This document shows positions 28,341 to 37,221 of a stretch of DNA of 46,730 nucleotides, in pieces. This stretch comes from Betaproteobacteria bacterium (GTDB lineage: Bacteria; Pseudomonadota; Gammaproteobacteria; Burkholderiales; Rhodocyclaceae): positions 1 to 46,730 of the forward strand of contig CANJXH010000004.1 in NCBI GenBank assembly GCA_947478755.1. The letters run 5' to 3'. The position numbers and the translations under genes are program-made. A model generated the notes under the pieces. That model ran no database searches, was not told the DNA's origin, and saw only the letters and a program-made list of their open reading frames with translations. Position 1 is the stretch's first letter, and each line of letters starts with the position of its first letter.

Positions 28341-30713
28341 TCAGCTGCTGCCCGTTACCGGCAATACCTGCAGCCGGGTCTTGTTCAGCAACATGCGTTC
28401 AAACTCCTTCGCCGGCACGGGCGCAGAAAACAGATAGCCCTGGATTTCTTCGCAACCAAGATCGCGCATGAACTGCGCCTGCGCGACAGTTTCGACGCCT
28501 TCCGCAATCACCCGCAGCTTGAGCTGCTTGGACATGGAAACGATGGCGGCGGCAATTGCGCAATCGTCGCTATCCTCGGGAATGCCGCGCACAAAGGAAC
28601 GATCGATCTTGATCGTCTCGATCGGGAAACGCTTGAGATAGGACAGACTGGAATATCCGGTGCCAAAGTCATCCAGCGAAAGCGTAATGCCCAGACCGGT
28701 GATCTCGTCCATCATGTCGATGACCTGCTCGGCACTGTTCATCAACATGCTTTCGGTGATTTCGAGCTCCAGCCAGTGGGGGGGCAATTGGTGACGCAAC
28801 AGCAGGTTACGCACGCCATCGACCAGCCCGCTGCCGAACTGGCGCGCCGACAGGTTGGCGGCGACGCGGATGGGTGCCATACCGGCTTCATGCCACAGCC
28901 GAGCCTGGGCGCAGGTATGCTCCAGCACCCAGTTGCCAATGGCCACTATCAACCCGGACTCTTCGGCCACCGGAATGAACTCGGCCGGTGGCACCAGGCC
29001 GCGCTCGGGGTGCTGCCAGCGCACCAGTACTTCAGCGCCAATGATGCTGCCGTCAAGGAGGTCAACCTTGGGCTGATAGTGGAGCACCAGCTCATTGTTG
29101 ATCAGCGCCTGGCGCAGGCCGGCTTCAAGTTGCAATTTCTCGACCGAGCGTTGATTCATCTCGTGGCTGAAAAAGACGCAGGTGCTGACACCACCCTGCT
29201 TTGCGCGGTCAAGGGCGATCGCGGCGTTATGCAGCAGCGCCTCCACGGTGTTGCCATCCTCCGGGTAGACGCTGATGCCGACCGAAGCGCCGATCGTCAG
29301 CGCATGCCCCTCGATCATGAAGGGCTTGTCGAGCGATGCGAGCAGGCGTTGCGCAACTACGGCGGCCTTTTCATTGTGGGCATTGTCGAACAACGCCACA
29401 ACGAACTCATCGTCACCAATGCGTGCCACGACGTCGGCATCGCGCATCACGTCACGGAACCGCTCGCCGACGCCGCGCAGCAAGGCATTGCCAGCGGCAT
29501 GCCCGAGCGTGTCGTTGATCGGCTTGAAGCGATTGAGGTCAATGAACATCAATGCGCCGCTGCTCTTGTCGCGGCGCGCTTCGGCCAGTGCTTGTTCGGT
29601 GAGCTTGATCAGCAGTGATCGATTGGGAAGCCCGGTGATGGCGTCGTAGTAGGCGAGATGATGGATGCGCTCCGCCGTCAGCTTGCGTTCGGTAATGTCG
29701 GAAATGATCCAGATGGTGTTGCTCATCTCGCCATTGCCGGCAAACAGCATGCTGACACTCACATGGACGGGGTATTCCTCGCCGCCCTTTCGCTTGCCCA
29801 GTGTCTCGCCTTCCCAGCGGCCGCTCTGGCGCATGATGTTCTTCATGGCGGCCAGCTGCGTTTGCGCCGAGCCGGCACTGAGGAATTCGATCGATTGTCC
29901 AACCACATCAACGCTGCGATAACCGGCCATTTTTTCAAATGCGGGATTGGCAAGAACGATCTTCCAGTCCTTGTCGGCAATGACGATGGCCTCATCGCTT
30001 TGATCGAATATCTTTGCATGCAGCGACAGGCGGTGACGAAATTCGACGCGTTCCGATATGTCGGTCAGGTAACCGATGATGCCGAACACCTTGCCCTGCA
30101 TGTCGCACATCTTCGATAGCGCCAGTCTGGCCCAGAAAACTTCGCCAGACTTCCTGCGCCGGCGGACCTCCATCTCACGTCCACCATGCGTGAGGAATTC
30201 ATCGGCAAGGCTTTCATCGTCTTCGCCGGTGTAGAGGAACAAGATGTTGCGGCCGACCGCCTCCTCTGCGGTATAGCCGAACATGCGCTCCGCGCCGCTG
30301 TTCCAGCCGGTGATGAAACCAGACATGTCCATCACGATCACGGAATCGTAGATCTGGTTGATGATCTGCCGGTAGTAGGCTTCCTGCTTGCGTTGCACCA
30401 GAGCGGCTGCCGTATATCTTGCCAGCCCGATGAGACGCTGGCGCTGATCGGGCGTTGCGTCAAAGGCATAGCAGCCGTTGGGCACCCCTTCACAGAATAT
30501 ATTTTCCACCAGCTGATAGTGGGCAGGCGGCATGGCGCCCGGGGGATAGAAGCCGCCCTCGACCTGGCCCAATGCGCTGGCTGCGATTGATGTCAGCCGT
30601 GCGGGTAATTCGTCGTCGCCCGCTGCGCGAATGGCGAGCATCAACTCGGTGCACAGCGCGATATCGTCGCCGGGAAAGGACAAAACCCTGCTGATACTGT
30701 TGTCGTCGCTCAT
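28341..30713 (-). CDS. PAS-PAS-GGDEF(degenerate GDDEF)-EAL cyclic-di-GMP signalling protein
   Basis: Start MSDDNSISRVLSFPGDD; VVARIGDDEFVVAL, IIGAEVLVRWQHPERG, LSLDDFGTGYSSLSYLKRFPIETIKIDRSFV, AEGVET. Confidence 0.93.
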   Translation of the reverse strand: MSDDNSISRVLSFPGDDIALCTELMLAIRAAGDDELPARLTSIAASALGQVEGGFYPPGAMPPAHYQLVENIFCEGVPNGCYAFDATPDQRQRLIGLARYTAAALVQRKQEAYYRQIINQIYDSVIVMDMSGFITGWNSGAERMFGYTAEEAVGRNILFLYTGEDDESLADEFLTHGGREMEVRRRRKSGEVFWARLALSKMCDMQGKVFGIIGYLTDISERVEFRHRLSLHAKIFDQSDEAIVIADKDWKIVLANPAFEKMAGYRSVDVVGQSIEFLSAGSAQTQLAAMKNIMRQSGRWEGETLGKRKGGEEYPVHVSVSMLFAGNGEMSNTIWIISDITERKLTAERIHHLAYYDAITGLPNRSLLIKLTEQALAEARRDKSSGALMFIDLNRFKPINDTLGHAAGNALLRGVGERFRDVMRDADVVARIGDDEFVVALFDNAHNEKAAVVAQRLLASLDKPFMIEGHALTIGASVGISVYPEDGNTVEALLHNAAIALDRAKQGGVSTCVFFSHEMNQRSVEKLQLEAGLRQALINNELVLHYQPKVDLLDGSIIGAEVLVRWQHPERGLVPPAEFIPVAEESGLIVAIGNWVLEHTCAQARLWHEAGMAPIRVAANLSARQFGSGLVDGVRNLLLRHQLPPHWLELEITESMLMNSAEQVIDMMDEITGLGITLSLDDFGTGYSSLSYLKRFPIETIKIDRSFVRGIPEDSDDCAIAAAIVSMSKQLKLRVIAEGVETVAQAQFMRDLGCEEIQGYLFSAPVPAKEFERMLLNKTRLQVLPVTGSS

Positions 30714-30714
30714 G

Positions 30715-31893
30715 TCAAATCTCGCGGCTGACTTCGGCTGCCCAGGCGTGCGCGCGCAATTGCGCCGCAAGATAGGCTTCGGCAGAAATGTTCAATTCGG
30801 CAAGGCGCTCGGCCAGCACAGCACCGGACGCCGCAGTGCTGGCGACCACCACTTCCAGCATTTTCCCCAGCGTGCCGGTGTGTTTGAGCAGGGCTTTCGC
30901 GATGTCCTCTTCAAGATTGAGTGGCGCCAGCAGGCTGTCCAGCGGCGCCTTGAACAGAACATCCAGCAGTGAAAACATGCCCACCATATAGGCGCGGTCC
31001 TGCTCGTGCTGATTGCGGCCCAGAATGGCGGCAAGCTCTTCCATCAAGGCGGCACGCATCGCTGCAAGGCCCAGCAGAGGACTGACCAAGCCATCAGCGT
31101 GTTCGCCGGCATACATCAGCAATTGCAGCCAGCGCTGCAACTGGCGCCGGCCGAGGATGGTAATGGCCTGGCTGAAGCTGTCGATCCTGTGCGTCAATGA
31201 AAAGCTGACCGAATTCACCAGTTTCAACAATTGGTAGGACAGATTGGGGTCACGTTTGAGAAGGGCTTCGATCTGATGCGAATCGGCATCGGTCGCTACC
31301 AGCGCGAGAAGATTGAGCAAATTGCTACGCGTGGTCGTTTTCTGCGCCGGCTGTTCTGCATCGTTGCGCAACGCCCAGTCACCACTGAACCAGTTGAAGC
31401 CGGCACCGACGCAATGCCTGTGCGCTGCATGGCTGTCAACCCGGCTGGCCATGTGCGGGCCGGCCGTCTGACCAAGCAGCGATTCGATGCCGCCAACATT
31501 GGCGGCATTGCAGTCGGTGGCAAACGAACTCACCTCGGAAGACAGTGCAAAGGGCGGCAAATCTCTCGCCATCAATCTGGCACCCTGATTGCGCAGTGAC
31601 GTCAGCCGGTCGTGGACAGCATGGGCAGCCAGCATGGCCGGAGACAGCACCAGATAGAGGGGACGGTTGAAGCGAACAGAAACGGGCTCGCCCGGCAGCT
31701 GCTCAATGCTGTCGAGCTCGATCAACAACGGCAATTTTTGCGTGTCGCCGTCATTGGCCCCAAGCTGTTGCAGCAGATCGCCATCAAGCCTTGTTTCGCT
31801 TGCTGGGAAAACGCGCATCGCGGCCCAGCGATTGTTCGCATCGAGCACCGGCGCAATAGTTGACGGAAATGACAGTGTTGTCGTTGGGGACAT
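30715..31893 (-). CDS. HDOD domain protein with a non-canonical N-terminal region
   Basis: C-terminal LLALVATDADSHQIEALLKRDPNLSYQLLKLVNSVSFSLTHRIDSFSQAITILGRRQLQRWLQLLMYAG is HDOD; 1-nt gap to the GDDEF/EAL gene. Confidence 0.83.
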   Translation of the reverse strand: MSPTTTLSFPSTIAPVLDANNRWAAMRVFPASETRLDGDLLQQLGANDGDTQKLPLLIELDSIEQLPGEPVSVRFNRPLYLVLSPAMLAAHAVHDRLTSLRNQGARLMARDLPPFALSSEVSSFATDCNAANVGGIESLLGQTAGPHMASRVDSHAAHRHCVGAGFNWFSGDWALRNDAEQPAQKTTTRSNLLNLLALVATDADSHQIEALLKRDPNLSYQLLKLVNSVSFSLTHRIDSFSQAITILGRRQLQRWLQLLMYAGEHADGLVSPLLGLAAMRAALMEELAAILGRNQHEQDRAYMVGMFSLLDVLFKAPLDSLLAPLNLEEDIAKALLKHTGTLGKMLEVVVASTAASGAVLAERLAELNISAEAYLAAQLRAHAWAAEVSREI

Positions 31894-31912
31894 ATCCGGA
31901 CGATGCTTTTGT

Positions 31913-31928
31913 TTTAACCACGGTTAAA
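31913..31928. promoter_or_regulatory. 16-nt dyad TTTAACC-AC-GGTTAAA immediately upstream of the HDOD gene
   Basis: Read directly; ends about 20 nt upstream of the ATG at 31893. Confidence 0.4.
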
Positions 31929-31954
31929 TTGAGCGTCGAGTCCGGTCAATCAAA

Positions 31955-31974
31955 CCGGGCAATAAAATGCCCGG
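31955..31974 (-). terminator. Putative terminator hairpin downstream of 5-FTHF cyclo-ligase gene
   Basis: CCGGGCA-6 nt-TGCCCGG followed on the minus strand by TTTGATT. Confidence 0.5.
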
Positions 31975-31977
31975 CCC

Positions 31978-32577
31978 TTATGCAATCGTTTCGACACCAC
32001 TTTCGGTTACTACGGCATCCATCGGACAGTCTTGAGCGTGGGGCGTGATGGAATTCACGCGGGCAAGATCGAATCCAACCCCAATCGCATAGGGGCGAGG
32101 GGACAGGGCAGCAAGCGTACGGTCGTAATAGCCTGCGCCGTACCCAAGACGATATCCTTTAAGATCAAAGACATTGACCGGCAGCAGAATGACATCGGGA
32201 AGCAAGAGCGGCCCTTTGGTGACTGTGGGTATGCCATGTTCGCCGGCAATCATTTCACTATCGGGTCGCCAGAGACGAAACTTCAGCGCTTGATGCCGGT
32301 CGGCAATGAAGGGCAGGCAAACGCGCCAGCCCCGATCCATCAAAGTCGTCGCCAGCGGCCGGCAATCGACCTCGGCGCGGATTGGCCAGTAGCAAGCAAG
32401 GATGCCGGGGTGGCGCCGGGCCAGCAAAGCGTCGAGGTGACCCAGCACGGCGGTGGAACGACGTAAATGGTCATCAGTCGGCAATGCCTCGCGCGCGATA
32501 ATGCGTTCGCGACGCAAAGCGCTGCGAAAGGCTGCATCTTCACTGCCTTGGCTGGATGAAATATTGCTATCTTTCAT
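31978..32577 (-). CDS. 5-formyltetrahydrofolate cyclo-ligase
   Basis: LRRERIIAREALP...; LLLPDVILLPVNVFDLKGYRLGYGAGYYDRTLA signature. Confidence 0.9.
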   Translation of the reverse strand: MKDSNISSSQGSEDAAFRSALRRERIIAREALPTDDHLRRSTAVLGHLDALLARRHPGILACYWPIRAEVDCRPLATTLMDRGWRVCLPFIADRHQALKFRLWRPDSEMIAGEHGIPTVTKGPLLLPDVILLPVNVFDLKGYRLGYGAGYYDRTLAALSPRPYAIGVGFDLARVNSITPHAQDCPMDAVVTESGVETIA

Positions 32578-32614
32578 GTGCTAACTTGCCATTCGATTCG
32601 CCAGACTCTACACG

Positions 32615-34567
32615 ATGAAACGTTCACTCGTCACGCTGCTGTTCCTGCCTGCCCTCGCCCTTGCTGCGCCGGGGGACGATGCGTTTCTGGGCGCGCGCGA
32701 AGCGTATCGCGTTGCCGAGCCGGCACGGCTGGCGCGGCTGGTGGATGTACTCAAGGCTGACAAGAGCGAGCTGCAACCCTGGGCCGAATACTGGCAACAA
32801 TCATTGGCCATCAGTGACAACCGCTTCGAGGGTGTGCCGGATTTTCTCTCTCGCTACAGCGGCACCTACCTTGCCGACAAACTGCGTGCTGACTGGTTGC
32901 GGTCACTGGGCAAGCGCGCGGAATGGTCGGACTTTCTGGCGCAATATCCGCTGTTGCAGGAAACCACGACCGACCTGACGTGCTACTACTGGCAGTCGCG
33001 GCTGGCATTGAACAACGAACGCGGCGTGTTGGAAGATGCCCGGGACTTGTGGCTGTCGTCGGATGACGTTCCCGATTCCTGCATGCCGCTGATCTCGCAG
33101 CTGGTGGCGAGCAAACGCCTGCTCGCCACCGATGTCTGGCGCCGCATCCGCGAGCTGCAGGATCGCTCGCGCTACAGTCAGGCACAGGCGATTGCAGATG
33201 CCTACCTGCCCGGAAAACAACTGCCGGACGCCAAGACACTGGAGCGTATCGCGGCCAAACCCGCCAGGTATCTTGATCATCTGCCGGATGGTTTTGCCGC
33301 CAGCCGGCAGACTCGCGAAGCCACGCTGTTTGCGTTGGTCCGTCTGGCGCGCAAGGACGCCACGGAAGCGGCGACCCACTGGCGCAAAATCGAATCACGC
33401 TTCGACAGCGAAGATCGTGGCTACCTCTGGGGCCAGCTCGCCCGCCGTGCAGCCATGCTGCACATGAGCGAAGCCCTGGCCTGGTACGAGCAGGCCGGTG
33501 ACGTGCCGCTCTCCGAAGACCAGCAGGCGTGGCGCGCGCGCGCTGCGTTGCGCGCCGGCAACTGGCCCGCTGTCCTGGTCGCCATCTCGCGCATGTCCGG
33601 CAGCCTTGCCGCCAAACCCGACTGGATCTACTGGCGGGCACGGGCGCTGGCAGCCACCAGTCGCCCTGAAGAAGCGCTGGCACTCTATCGCAACATCTGC
33701 GCGCTGCCCGGCTTCTACGGCGTGCTGGCGGCCGATGAGCTTGGCCTGCCCTTGACCATGCCACCACGGGCAACGGCACCGACGCCGGAAGAAAACGCCA
33801 AAGCCGCCGCCAACCCCGGCTTGCGTCAGGCGCTGGCACTGTTTCGCCTCGACATGCGGGCGGAGGCGGTGCGCGAATGGAACTGGACGGTGCGTGGTCT
33901 CAGCGACCGCGAACTGCTCGCCGCTGCCGAGCTCGCGCGGCGCAACAACGTCTTTGATCGCACCATCAGCACGGCGGAACGAACGCTGGCTGAGCACGAC
34001 TACTCACTGCGCTATCTCGCCCCGTATCGCGACAGTGTTTCGCCCAAGGCACAGGCGCTGGCGCTTGACGACAGTTGGGTCTACGGTTTGATGCGGCAGG
34101 AAAGCCGTTTCGTGACCTCGGCCAAATCGGGCGTCGGCGCGCGCGGCTTGATGCAGGTGATGCCAGCCACCGCCAAGATTGTCGCCCGCAAACTCGGACT
34201 CACCGGATACCGGCCCGGGCATGTTGACGACATGGATACCAACATCACCCTCGGCACCAGCTACCTCAAAATGGTACTGCAAAGCCTCGACAACCATCCC
34301 GTGCTTGCCTGCGCGGCCTATAACGCCGGCCCCGGCCGCGCCAAGCGCTGGCGCGGCGACCAGGCGCTCGAAGGCGCGATCTACGCCGAGACCATCCCGT
34401 TCGCGGAAACCCGCGACTACGTCAAAAAGGTCATGGCCAACTCGGTCTACTACTCCGCGCTGTTTGAGGAAAAACCGCAAACCCTGAAATCGCGACTCGG
34501 CGTGATCAAGCCGGCCTCATCGGCCGACAAGGCAGATGCCAGCGATACCGACGAGGCAGCGCCCTGA
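32615..34567 (+). CDS. slt: Soluble lytic murein transglycosylase (Slt70-like)
   Basis: C-terminal SLT domain: VYGLMRQESRFVTSAKSGVGARGLMQVMPATAKIVARKLGL...YNAGPGRAKRWR; long alpha-helical N-terminus. Confidence 0.92.
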   Translation: MKRSLVTLLFLPALALAAPGDDAFLGAREAYRVAEPARLARLVDVLKADKSELQPWAEYWQQSLAISDNRFEGVPDFLSRYSGTYLADKLRADWLRSLGKRAEWSDFLAQYPLLQETTTDLTCYYWQSRLALNNERGVLEDARDLWLSSDDVPDSCMPLISQLVASKRLLATDVWRRIRELQDRSRYSQAQAIADAYLPGKQLPDAKTLERIAAKPARYLDHLPDGFAASRQTREATLFALVRLARKDATEAATHWRKIESRFDSEDRGYLWGQLARRAAMLHMSEALAWYEQAGDVPLSEDQQAWRARAALRAGNWPAVLVAISRMSGSLAAKPDWIYWRARALAATSRPEEALALYRNICALPGFYGVLAADELGLPLTMPPRATAPTPEENAKAAANPGLRQALALFRLDMRAEAVREWNWTVRGLSDRELLAAAELARRNNVFDRTISTAERTLAEHDYSLRYLAPYRDSVSPKAQALALDDSWVYGLMRQESRFVTSAKSGVGARGLMQVMPATAKIVARKLGLTGYRPGHVDDMDTNITLGTSYLKMVLQSLDNHPVLACAAYNAGPGRAKRWRGDQALEGAIYAETIPFAETRDYVKKVMANSVYYSALFEEKPQTLKSRLGVIKPASSADKADASDTDEAAP

Positions 34568-35787
34568 TGGAAGTGCTTTGCGTCGGTGGCGCCGTACGTG
34601 ACGAGCTGCTCGGGCTGGCGATCAAGGATCGCGACTGGGTGGTGGTCGGTGCCACACCGGAACAGATGGTGGCAAAGGGCTTTCGTCCTGTCGGCAAGGA
34701 CTTCCCTGTCTTCCTTCATCCGGAAAGCAATGCGGAATACGCACTGGCGCGCACCGAGCGCAAAACGGCGCCCGGCTACAAGGGCTTTGCCTTTCACGCC
34801 TCGCCCGATGTCACGCTGGAACAGGATCTCGCCCGGCGTGATCTCACCATCAATGCCATGGCCCGCCGTGAAGACGGCACCCTGGTCGACCCCTACGGCG
34901 GACAGCGCGATCTGGCGGCACGCGTGATGCGCCACGTGTCACCGGCCTTCAGCGAAGATCCGGTGCGCATCCTGCGCGTGGCCAGGTTTGCGGCACGATT
35001 TACCGACTTCACGATCGCACCCGAGACCCTTGCCCTGATGTCACAGATGGTGACCGGGGGAGAAGTTGACCATCTGGTCGCCGAACGCGTCTGGCAGGAA
35101 CTGGCGCGCGGCCTGATGGAAGCAAGACCTTCCCGCATGTTCGAAGTCCTCCGGGACTGCGGTGCACTGAAAACAATCCTGCCGGAAGTTGACGCCCTGT
35201 GGGGCGTGCCGCAGCGTGCCGACCATCACCCCGAGGTCGATACCGGCATTCATGTGATGCTGGTCATCGACATGGCTGCATCGCTCCAGGCCGAACTGCC
35301 CGCGCGGTTCGCCGCCCTGACCCACGATCTGGGCAAGGGCGTCACGCCGGCCGATATCCTGCCACGCCACGTTGGTCACGAGCAGGAAAGCGTCAAGCTG
35401 CTCGGCCCCTTGTGCGAACGCCTGCGCGTGCCCGCCGATTGCCGCGACGTGGCAATGCTGGTCGCCCGCTTTCATGGTGACCTTGGCAGGGTAAGGGAAT
35501 TGCGCGCCACCACCATCGTCAAGCTTCTGGAAAGCTGTGACGTGATGCGCCGGCCGGAACGCTTTGAACAGATACTCATCGCCTGCGAATCGGATTATCG
35601 TGGCCGCACAGGCTTTGAATCGCGCCGCTTCGAAGCAGCCGATCAATGGCGCACATTCTGCACCGCCATTCGCGCCATCGACGCGGCTGCCATCGCCAAA
35701 AAATGCGAAAATCCGGCGCACATTCCATCAGCCATTCACGATGCGCGCGTCGCCGCCATCAAGATGGTCATCGACCAAACCAGATAA
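34567..35787 (+). CDS. cca: Multifunctional CCA tRNA nucleotidyltransferase
   Basis: MEVLCVGGAVRDELLGLAIKDRDWVVVGATPEQM...RRDLTINAMARREDGTLVDPYGGQRDLAARVMRHVSPAFSEDPVRILRVARFAARF; HD domain ALTHDLGKG. Confidence 0.95.
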   Translation: MEVLCVGGAVRDELLGLAIKDRDWVVVGATPEQMVAKGFRPVGKDFPVFLHPESNAEYALARTERKTAPGYKGFAFHASPDVTLEQDLARRDLTINAMARREDGTLVDPYGGQRDLAARVMRHVSPAFSEDPVRILRVARFAARFTDFTIAPETLALMSQMVTGGEVDHLVAERVWQELARGLMEARPSRMFEVLRDCGALKTILPEVDALWGVPQRADHHPEVDTGIHVMLVIDMAASLQAELPARFAALTHDLGKGVTPADILPRHVGHEQESVKLLGPLCERLRVPADCRDVAMLVARFHGDLGRVRELRATTIVKLLESCDVMRRPERFEQILIACESDYRGRTGFESRRFEAADQWRTFCTAIRAIDAAAIAKKCENPAHIPSAIHDARVAAIKMVIDQTR

Positions 35788-36120
35788 ATGATCGTCATTT
35801 TCAAGTCAGCCGCTGCCGGAGACGTCATCATGTTTGGCGACGTGGCACAGCAAATGATGAAGATCATGGGCAAGGAAGCCGGCAGCAAGGGCATCGTCAC
35901 CGTCGAACAGTTGCCGGATGCCATAGCGAAACTGCGCGAAGCTGTCGCCGCCGACCGGGCGCGCCATGGCAAGACTGCGCCGGAGGACTTGCCACAAACC
36001 GAAACGGCGGCAGATGGCAGCAAGCGGCCTTTTGTCACCCTCGCGCAACGGGCGATCCCGCTGATCGAGTTGCTGGAGTATTCGCTGAAACGGGGAAAAC
36101 CCGTAGTGTGGGGCGTGTAG
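35788..36120 (+). CDS. DUF1840 domain-containing protein
   Basis: MIVIFKSAAAGDVIMFGDVAQQMMKIMGKEAGSKGIVTVEQLPDAIAKL. Confidence 0.82.
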   Translation: MIVIFKSAAAGDVIMFGDVAQQMMKIMGKEAGSKGIVTVEQLPDAIAKLREAVAADRARHGKTAPEDLPQTETAADGSKRPFVTLAQRAIPLIELLEYSLKRGKPVVWGV

Positions 36121-36174
36121 ATTTTTGATCTTGTTTGCAGGGGCAACAAGCGTAACCAGGGAGCTGCAGGTTTT

Positions 36175-36645
36175 ATGGCAAAGAGCAACATCGATTCACG
36201 AATCGAAGTCAAGGATTCGGGAATCCACGGCAAGGGCGTCTATGCAACAAAGCGCATCAAGAAGGACAAACCGATCATCGAGTACACCGGCGAGCGGGTC
36301 AGCGCCGATGAAGCCGACGAACGTTATCAGGACAATCCCAGTACCTATCTGTTCATGGTCGATGACAACATCTACATCGACGGATTATCGGACGGCAACG
36401 AAGCCCGCTTCATCAACCATTCCTGCAAGCCGAATTGCGTGGCCTACCTTGAAGACGATGGCCGCATCATGATCTATTCACGCAAGGAAATTGAGCCCGG
36501 CACCGAGCTGACCTACGACTACCAGCTCACCGACGAAGGCGACGAACCGGATTCGACGCCAACCGATTACACCTGCTATTGCGGGGCGTCGAAGTGCAAG
36601 GGCACGATGAAGGGATCGGCGAAGAAAAAAAAGAAAAAGAAATAG
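36175..36645 (+). CDS. SET domain protein-lysine methyltransferase with post-SET Cys cluster and poly-Lys tail
   Basis: IHGKGVYATKRIKKDKPIIEYTGE, ARFINHSCKPNCVAY, ELTYDYQL, CYCGASKCKGTM, GSAKKKKKKK. Confidence 0.92.
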   Translation: MAKSNIDSRIEVKDSGIHGKGVYATKRIKKDKPIIEYTGERVSADEADERYQDNPSTYLFMVDDNIYIDGLSDGNEARFINHSCKPNCVAYLEDDGRIMIYSRKEIEPGTELTYDYQLTDEGDEPDSTPTDYTCYCGASKCKGTMKGSAKKKKKKK

Positions 36646-36659
36646 CCGATTGTCGAAAC

Positions 36660-36693
36660 GCCTGAGGATTGGCATTCCCGCCAGTCCTCAGGC
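36660..36693. terminator. Hairpin (13-bp stem, one G-T wobble) between convergent genes
   Basis: GCCTGAGGATTGG - CATTCCCG - CCAGTCCTCAGGC. Confidence 0.6.
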
Positions 36694-36702
36694 TGCAGGC
36701 GG

Positions 36703-37221
36703 CTAGCGGCGCGGGCCCTTGCCGGCGAAGGCAGGGTCGATGAGGCGGGCTTCCTGTTCGATCTGGTAGCGCATGTAGGCGCGGATCAGATCGCGAATCT
36801 CGCCATAGGCCTTGGTGGCCTGTGCGTCGGCGGGCAGCTTCTGCAGGTGGGCGAGCGAGACATAGATCTGTTCGCGCAGGGCCTTGGCACGATGGACGAT
36901 GTTGTCCATTTCTTCCGGTGCCTTGGAAAGCAGCTGCGGTGCCTCTTCGATCACCGCACGCACGCTGTGCGCCAGCGCCGAGCTCTCTCCGCCCTGCGAA
37001 GCAAGATAGGTCGCGACCTTGCCGAGCAGCTCGCTGGCCTTGTCGATATCGTCGAGCAGGATGGGCTTTTCAATACTCAGGCGCAGATCCACATGGCGCA
37101 GCAAGTGACGGCTGGTAGCCAGAGTGCTTTTGATGGCCGTACGCGGCGTGTCGTCATCGGAGATGGCGGCAAGATTGCGCTCGACGCAGCGCAGGATATC
37201 GGATGCGGTGGGATAGATCAT
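36703..37221 (-). CDS. Hypothetical alpha-helical protein, translationally coupled to phosphotransferase-fold gene
   Basis: 172-aa ORF; ATGA overlap (37218-37221) with the upstream gene. Confidence 0.75.
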   Translation of the reverse strand: MIYPTASDILRCVERNLAAISDDDTPRTAIKSTLATSRHLLRHVDLRLSIEKPILLDDIDKASELLGKVATYLASQGGESSALAHSVRAVIEEAPQLLSKAPEEMDNIVHRAKALREQIYVSLAHLQKLPADAQATKAYGEIRDLIRAYMRYQIEQEARLIDPAFAGKGPRR

